Positions 30,967-34,699 of a DNA stretch of 34,699 bases are shown piece by piece. The translations under genes and the position numbers were made by a program. The DNA comes from HRBIN24 sp035574155 (GTDB lineage Bacteria > Chloroflexota > Dehalococcoidia > SM23-28-2 > HRBIN24): the NCBI GenBank assembly GCA_035574155.1, contig DATLZD010000022.1, positions 1-34,699 of the forward strand, read 5' to 3'. Below the pieces are notes generated by a model. The model made no database searches and was not told the DNA's origin. It worked only from the letters and a program-made list of their open reading frames with translations. Positions within the stretch are counted from its first letter, which is position 1; every line of letters starts with the position of its first letter.

Positions 30967-32076
30967 ATGCAGTTCGCAGACTCCGACACCCAACGGCTGC
31001 TGCGGGAGACGGCCCGCGCCTACTTCCGGGACAGGTACCCCCTGGAGCGACTGTTGGCCCTGGAGAGGGGCGAAGTGGCCCTGGAGCGCTCCGACCTGGG
31101 GGAGTATGCCCAGCTGGGCTGGCTGGGGCTGCTGGTGCCGGAAGCGGAGGGAGGGGCGGGCGCATCGCTGCTGGACGCAGGGGTCCTGGTGGAGGAGGCG
31201 GGCTACGCCGCAGTGCCTACCCCCCTCCCCCAGGCCTTCGTGGCGTCCTACGTGCTCCTGCGGGCGGCAGCGCGCCAGGAGGCCCTCAGGGAGCACCTCC
31301 GCCGCCTGGCCAAGGGCGACGGCTTCTACGGCGTGGCCTACAGCGACTACGGCTGGCGGCCCCGGGACGGGGGCGATGGGCCTGGGGTGACCCTACGCGA
31401 TGGCCGCCTGCAGGGCCAGCTCCTGCTGGTGCCCTTCGCCCACCTCCTGGACTGGGTGGTGGCCCCTATTGCCGATGGCGGGGCCCCTGCCCTGGCCCTG
31501 CTGCCCCTGGCCGCCGCCCAGCGGGAGCACCAGCACCTGGTGGACATGAGGCCGGTCTGCCGGGTCCTCTTCGAGGGCGTTCCCCTGGGGGACGGCGCCG
31601 TCATCGCCCGGGGGGAGGAGGCGAGGCGTCTCCAGGAGGAGATGGAGGCCCTGGTGGCGGCCCTGGCCAACGTGGAGATGGCGGGCATCATGCACCGCGT
31701 CACGGCCATGACCTCGGAATATATATCCAACCGGATCCAGTTCGGGCGGCCCATAGCCACCTTCCAGGCGGCGCGGCACCGGGCAGCGGAGATGTATACC
31801 ATGGCCGAGACGGTGCGCTGGGCCGCCTACCACTCCCTGTGGGAGTTCGAGAGGGACCCCGCCACCGCCAGCGATGTCTGGAAGGCCGCCTACTGGACGG
31901 CCGAGGCGGCCCGCTCCGTCTTCACCAACGCCCATATGCTGCACGGCGGCATCGGCGTCAGCCTTGAGCACCCCTTGCACCTGTTCACCCATGCCCTCAT
32001 GAGCCTGCCGGTGCTGGAGGGGGGCCAGGACGGGATGGTGCGCCGCATCGCCGAGGCCGTGGTGCCCAACCTGTGA
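30967..32076 (+). CDS. Acyl-CoA dehydrogenase, subunit 2 (FadE27-like)
   Basis: A 369-residue acyl-CoA dehydrogenase-like chain starting 7 nt after subunit 1 ends, with GAGGTG overlapping that stop. The N- and C-terminal helical domains are recognisable (YAQLGWLGLLVPEAEGGAG; ISNRIQFGRPIATFQAARHRAAEMYTM; MLHGGIGVSLEHPLHLF). The middle beta domain lacks the YTEP flavin/substrate motif (GVAYSDYGWRPRDG in its place). Likely a partner contributing half of a shared FAD site in a heterotetramer. Confidence 0.92.
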   Translation: MQFADSDTQRLLRETARAYFRDRYPLERLLALERGEVALERSDLGEYAQLGWLGLLVPEAEGGAGASLLDAGVLVEEAGYAAVPTPLPQAFVASYVLLRAAARQEALREHLRRLAKGDGFYGVAYSDYGWRPRDGGDGPGVTLRDGRLQGQLLLVPFAHLLDWVVAPIADGGAPALALLPLAAAQREHQHLVDMRPVCRVLFEGVPLGDGAVIARGEEARRLQEEMEALVAALANVEMAGIMHRVTAMTSEYISNRIQFGRPIATFQAARHRAAEMYTMAETVRWAAYHSLWEFERDPATASDVWKAAYWTAEAARSVFTNAHMLHGGIGVSLEHPLHLFTHALMSLPVLEGGQDGMVRRIAEAVVPNL

Positions 32077-32090
32077 TGGCGACGGGACGG

Positions 32091-32126
32091 GGGCGCCCTA
32101 GGGCGCCCTGCGCTATACTGTAGCGC
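32091..32126. repeat. Tandem hairpins before the cyclophilin gene
   Basis: GGGCGCCCTAGGGCGCCC (32091-32108) is a perfect 18-nt palindrome. It is followed at once by a 6-bp hairpin, GCGCTA/TAGCGC (32110-32126), whose loop region contains TATACT (32114-32119), a possible -10. They lie between the acyl-CoA dehydrogenase stop and a T-run terminator. Confidence 0.6.
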
Positions 32127-32127
32127 G

Positions 32128-32150
32128 GGGGCATGGCGCCCCACCTTTTT
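32128..32150 (+). terminator. Intrinsic terminator (or attenuator)
   Basis: GGGGC pairs with GCCCC around a 5-nt loop, then ACC and TTTTT (32146-32150). It is the only hairpin plus T-run found in the window. It probably ends the CaiB/acyl-CoA dehydrogenase operon. If the TATACT just upstream is used, it would sit in the cyclophilin leader and act as an attenuator. Confidence 0.65.
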
Positions 32151-32167
32151 AGCCAGGAGTCGGAGCC

Positions 32168-32971
32168 CTGAGCAGCCGCCAGCGCCGTCCGCGGCCCCGC
32201 CCCAGGCCCCGTCGGGCCGGCCCCCCCTTTCCCCTGAACGTCATCTTCAGTGTCCGCGCCTTCTACATAGCCTTCATTGTCCTGATCATCGCCAGCATGG
32301 CGGCGGTGGGCTTCGGGGGCCTCACGGGCGGCGGCAGCAGCGCGCCCCGGGCTGAGCCTACGCCCGTGGCCACCCCTACCCCGACCCCGCAGCTGCCCGG
32401 GGTGAAGACCTACCCCGGGCCCCAGCAGGTGGTGGACCCGTCCAAGGCCTATACCGCCGTCATCCGCACTACCAAGGGCGAAGTGCGTATCCGCCTCTAC
32501 CCCGACAAGGCGCCCCTGGCCGTCAACAGCTTCGTCTTCCTGGCGAAGGAGGGCTTCTACGACGGTCTCCTGTTCCACATAGTGCGCAAGGAGCCGGCCT
32601 ACGCCTTCGCCCAGACGGGCGACCCCACCTGTCGGGCCGACGCCGCCCTCGTGTGCACGGGCGCCGGCGGCCCCGGCTACACCCTGCCCCTGGAGCGGAA
32701 CGACCTGGCCCATAGGCGCGGTGCCGTCGCCCTGGCACCCATAGCCGGCGGCACCGACCTGAGCGGCAGCCAGTTCTACATCCTGCTGGCTGACCAGCCG
32801 CGGCTGGACGGGCGCGACACCGTCTTCGGCGAGGTGGTGGCGGGCATGGAGGTGGTGGAGGCGCTGGCCCACCGCAACCCCTGCTTTCAGCGGCCCAGCC
32901 GTGACAACCCCTGTCAGGAGCAGCCGCCCCCTGGCGACGCCATCCTGAGCGTCACCATACAGGAGGGCTGA
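32168..32971 (+). CDS. Membrane-anchored cyclophilin-type peptidyl-prolyl isomerase
   Basis: A 267-residue extracytoplasmic proline isomerase. A very basic N-terminal tail (RQRRPRPRPRPRR) precedes one membrane segment (about 31-49, AFYIAFIVLIIASMAAVGF), a Pro/Thr linker and a cyclophilin domain from about residue 96 (AVIRTTKGEVRIRLYPDKAPLAVNSFVFLAKEGFYDG; later GSQFYILLADQPRLDGRDTVFG). The start is probably CTG 32168: AGGAG lies 8 nt upstream, an in-frame stop is at 32150, and no ATG, GTG or TTG occurs before ATG 32297, which would delete most of the anchor. Two cysteine pairs are in the C-terminal half. It ends 6 nt from the convergent tatA. Confidence 0.85.
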   Translation: MSSRQRRPRPRPRPRRAGPPFPLNVIFSVRAFYIAFIVLIIASMAAVGFGGLTGGGSSAPRAEPTPVATPTPTPQLPGVKTYPGPQQVVDPSKAYTAVIRTTKGEVRIRLYPDKAPLAVNSFVFLAKEGFYDGLLFHIVRKEPAYAFAQTGDPTCRADAALVCTGAGGPGYTLPLERNDLAHRRGAVALAPIAGGTDLSGSQFYILLADQPRLDGRDTVFGEVVAGMEVVEALAHRNPCFQRPSRDNPCQEQPPPGDAILSVTIQEG

Positions 32972-32977
32972 GGCGCC

Positions 32978-33223
32978 TCAGTGCCGGAAGTCGGGCCGGT
33001 CCTCGCGACGGGGCTCGGGGCCCGGCACCTGGCGCCGTTCCCGGTCCCGGAGCTGTGGCCGCTGCTCCTCAGGCTCCCGTATCTCGCGGCGGAACTCGCG
33101 GATGGCGCGGCCAATGGCCCCGCCGATGTCGGCGATGCGGGAGGCCCCGAACAGCACCACGATAATGGCGAAGATGATGAGCAGCTCCGTCGGCCCCAGG
33201 CCCTGGAACAGCAAGAACGGCAT
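32978..33223 (-). CDS. tatA: Sec-independent translocase subunit TatA/TatE
   Basis: An 81-residue pore-forming subunit of the twin-arginine exporter. A short N-terminal membrane helix (LGPTELLIIFAIIVVLFGASRIADIG) is followed by the amphipathic helix GAIGRAIREFRREI and a charged tail rich in Arg and Glu. ATG 33223 is chosen because AGAAGGGG precedes it; upstream codons add a non-family extension. No tatC is adjacent. A Tat signal occurs at 5194 in this window, but on a remnant. Confidence 0.9.
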   Translation of the reverse strand: MPFLLFQGLGPTELLIIFAIIVVLFGASRIADIGGAIGRAIREFRREIREPEEQRPQLRDRERRQVPGPEPRREDRPDFRH

Positions 33224-33281
33224 TATCCCCTTCTCCCTTCGCGCCCAGCATAGCACGGGCCCGGGCCGCTGACAACGAAGC

Positions 33282-33482
33282 CTAGCGGCCCCGTTCGATG
33301 AAGAACATCAGGAACACGAAGAAGAGGGTAGCGGCCAGGAACCCCGCCCCCAGGTGCCAGATGCCGCCGATGAGGAGGAAGACACCGATGGCCGAGCAGA
33401 AGCCCACGCCCGTGACGGCCACGATGCGGGCTATCACCAGCGGCAGCGGCACCGGCCCCTGTCCCATCTCACCATGGCGCAT
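33282..33482 (-). CDS. Small two-helix membrane protein, unknown
   Basis: A protein of about 66 residues with two membrane helices (PLVIARIVAVTGVGFCSAIGVFLLIGG and LGAGFLAATLFFVFLMFFIE) joined by a short loop with IWHL. No family recognised. The start is uncertain: ATG 33482 lacks a ribosome binding site, ATG 33467 has GGTGAG close by, and TTG 33509 is possible. It lies between tatA and the fumarylacetoacetase-family gene, all on the same strand. Confidence 0.65.
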   Translation of the reverse strand: MRHGEMGQGPVPLPLVIARIVAVTGVGFCSAIGVFLLIGGIWHLGAGFLAATLFFVFLMFFIERGR

Positions 33483-33528
33483 TATCGCCGCCGTGGGGGC
33501 CAGCTTCAACGGCCGCGCCGCCCCTCCC

Positions 33529-34422
33529 TCACAGGGGCTGGTACTGGGAGAGGGGGGCGGGGACGAGGCGGTTGCGCAGCTCCCCTATGCCCTGGATGCT
33601 GACCACCACCTGGTCGCCCGGCTGCAGGAAGAGGGGAGGGTCCTGGGCGAAGCCCACCCCCTCGGGGGTGCCGGTGAGGACGATGTCCCCCGGCAGGAGG
33701 GTCATGCCCCAGGAGAGCTCGGCGATGAGGACGGGGATGGGGAAGACCATCTGGGCGGTGGAGGCCTCCTGGCGCAGCTGGCCGTTGACCCAGCAGCGCA
33801 CCAGCAGGGAGTGGGGGTCCGGCACCTCGTCGGCGGTCACCAGGCAGGGGCCCAGGGGGCAGGAGCCGTCCATGGCCTTGCCCTTCAGCCACTGGCCCCC
33901 GTGGCGGCGCTGCAGGTCGCGTGTGGTGACGTCGTTGGCCGCCATGTAGCCGAAGACGTGGGCCATGGCCCCCTCCCGGGGGATGCTGCGGCCGCCGCGA
34001 CCGATGACCACCGCCAGCTCGGCCTCGTAGTCCCACTGGGTCGACAGGGAAGGGTCGCAGGGCAGGTCGTCGTAGGGGCCGGCCACGGTAGTGGTGGGCT
34101 TGCTGAAGAAGGTGGGGTGCTGGGGCAGCTCCTGGGCCCGGCCCTGGGAGCGGGACTCCTGGAAGTGGGCCAGATAGTTCCAGCCCACGGCGAAGAGGCA
34201 GCGCGGCGGCTGGGGGATGGGCGCCAGCAGCCGGACCTCATGGAGGCGGTATGAGGGCTGGCGGCGGGCCAAGAGCTGGCGGGCCCGCTCCAGCGCCTCC
34301 TGGCCGCCGCGGACGACGTCCAGCACCGAGGCGAACTCCGGCCCCAGGCAGACGATGCCCTCCTCCCTCAGGGCACCCGGCAGGGGTGGGCCGCCCTCGG
34401 CCACAAAGGTCACCAGACGCAC
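33529..34422 (-). CDS. Fumarylacetoacetate hydrolase (FAH) family protein
   Basis: A 297-residue FAH-family enzyme, which cleaves carbon-carbon bonds in or decarboxylates 2-oxo acids from aromatic breakdown, or acts as acylpyruvase. Motifs: FAVGWNYLAHFQES, DYEAELAVVIGRGGR (metal-binding acids), AANDVTTRDLQ, KGKAMDGSCPLGP and LTGTPEGVGF. The start is GTG 34422 with GGAGGT upstream; a longer frame beyond it crosses into the rRNA promoter region and is rejected. It is divergent from the 23S gene. Confidence 0.92.
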   Translation of the reverse strand: MRLVTFVAEGGPPLPGALREEGIVCLGPEFASVLDVVRGGQEALERARQLLARRQPSYRLHEVRLLAPIPQPPRCLFAVGWNYLAHFQESRSQGRAQELPQHPTFFSKPTTTVAGPYDDLPCDPSLSTQWDYEAELAVVIGRGGRSIPREGAMAHVFGYMAANDVTTRDLQRRHGGQWLKGKAMDGSCPLGPCLVTADEVPDPHSLLVRCWVNGQLRQEASTAQMVFPIPVLIAELSWGMTLLPGDIVLTGTPEGVGFAQDPPLFLQPGDQVVVSIQGIGELRNRLVPAPLSQYQPL

Positions 34423-34500
34423 GGGGCACCTCCTCAGACCATAGTGAGGGCAGGGCAGGGAGGGCGCAAGACCGGCCCACCCCGCCCGGGGCGGGGCTGC

Positions 34501-34530
34501 TTGACAAGGGGCGGGGGGCGGCGGTATAAA
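34501..34530 (+). promoter_or_regulatory. Promoter of the 23S rRNA gene
   Basis: A consensus -35 TTGACA (34501-34506), an 18-nt spacer and TATAAA (34525-34530), 125 nt before the rRNA start. A GC-rich palindrome (34480-34496, CCCCGCC/GGCGGGG) abuts the -35 on its upstream side. No 16S gene or spacer tRNA precedes it. Confidence 0.8.
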
Positions 34531-34655
34531 GGGATGCGGACGACGGGCTCGGCCAGCAGGCCGGGCCTGTGGTTTCCGCACCTTACCAACCGAATAGGGA
34601 GAGAAGGACGTAGCCCCAAGGCCCGCCTTCACGGTTGTGGAGGCAGTGGTGTAGT

Positions 34656-34699
34656 GGTCAAGCGTTTAAGGGCACGTGGTGGATGCCTAGGCGCTGGAG
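34656..34699 (+). rRNA. 23S ribosomal RNA, 5' end (partial)
   Basis: The last 44 bases match the universal 23S start: GGTCAAGCGTTTAAGGGCAC followed by GTGGTGGATGCCTAGGC, comparable to E. coli GGTTAAGCGACTAAGCGTAC and GGTGGATGCCCTGGC. The gene continues past the window. Confidence 0.95.

Noticed and set aside
1..34699. CRISPR array, transposase or toxin-antitoxin module
   Set aside because: No spaced direct repeats, transposase motifs, terminal inverted repeats or toxin families were found on either strand.

Overview
This is a GC-rich (about 70 %), gene-dense stretch of bacterial chromosome. Several traits point to a Chloroflexota bacterium, perhaps of the Dehalococcoidia. The evidence is a 23S rRNA gene that starts from its own promoter with no 16S gene in front, many acyl-CoA genes (CaiB/BaiF, a two-chain acyl-CoA dehydrogenase, a thiolase with its DUF35 partner, a luciferase-like monooxygenase, SDRs), and frequent non-ATG starts behind good Shine-Dalgarno sequences. 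The taxonomy is an inference. I see no insertion sequence, phage gene or CRISPR array.

Layout. 335-2893 encodes a GAF/PAS/PAS/GGDEF/EAL c-di-GMP protein. Convergent to it (4313 down to 2859) runs a compact unit: tRNA-Val(TAC), a fluoride riboswitch, crcB, a DUF190 gene and an OsmC-family gene. The OsmC gene has an in-frame TGA exactly where the family has its reactive cysteine, followed by a plausible bacterial SECIS hairpin. It is therefore probably a selenoprotein that shares a fluoride-controlled leader. 4364-6528 carries a nucleotide-hydrolase-like gene, the remains of a branched-chain amino-acid ABC operon, an HMA protein and endonuclease IV. 6632-8814 carries an ECF sigma factor, a LysR regulator and two ferredoxins. 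8907-12392 is a lipid cassette (two hot-dog dehydratase chains, a FabF-like synthase, a thioesterase, an acyltransferase). 12506-17560 carries a lipoprotein, an SDR, a PyrE-like phosphoribosyltransferase, a small HTH protein, the thiolase/DUF35 pair and an unknown protein.

17557-25353 is a long minus-strand block: SDR and alpha/beta hydrolase, then greA, lysS, a HAD phosphatase, a Nudix hydrolase, serS, a GDT1-family transporter and a DUF1786 protein. 25489-32076 (plus strand) holds a luciferase-like monooxygenase, a pirin, a fused double CaiB/BaiF protein and two acyl-CoA dehydrogenase subunits, probably a catabolic route for a CoA-activated substrate. 32168-34422 carries a membrane-anchored cyclophilin, tatA, a small membrane protein and a fumarylacetoacetase-family hydrolase. 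The window ends 44 bases into 23S rRNA.

Two features run through the window. Convergent genes meet tail to tail with almost no space, three times through one shared CTAG stop palindrome. Two genes appear to start at CTG, each 8 nt behind a strong Shine-Dalgarno sequence.
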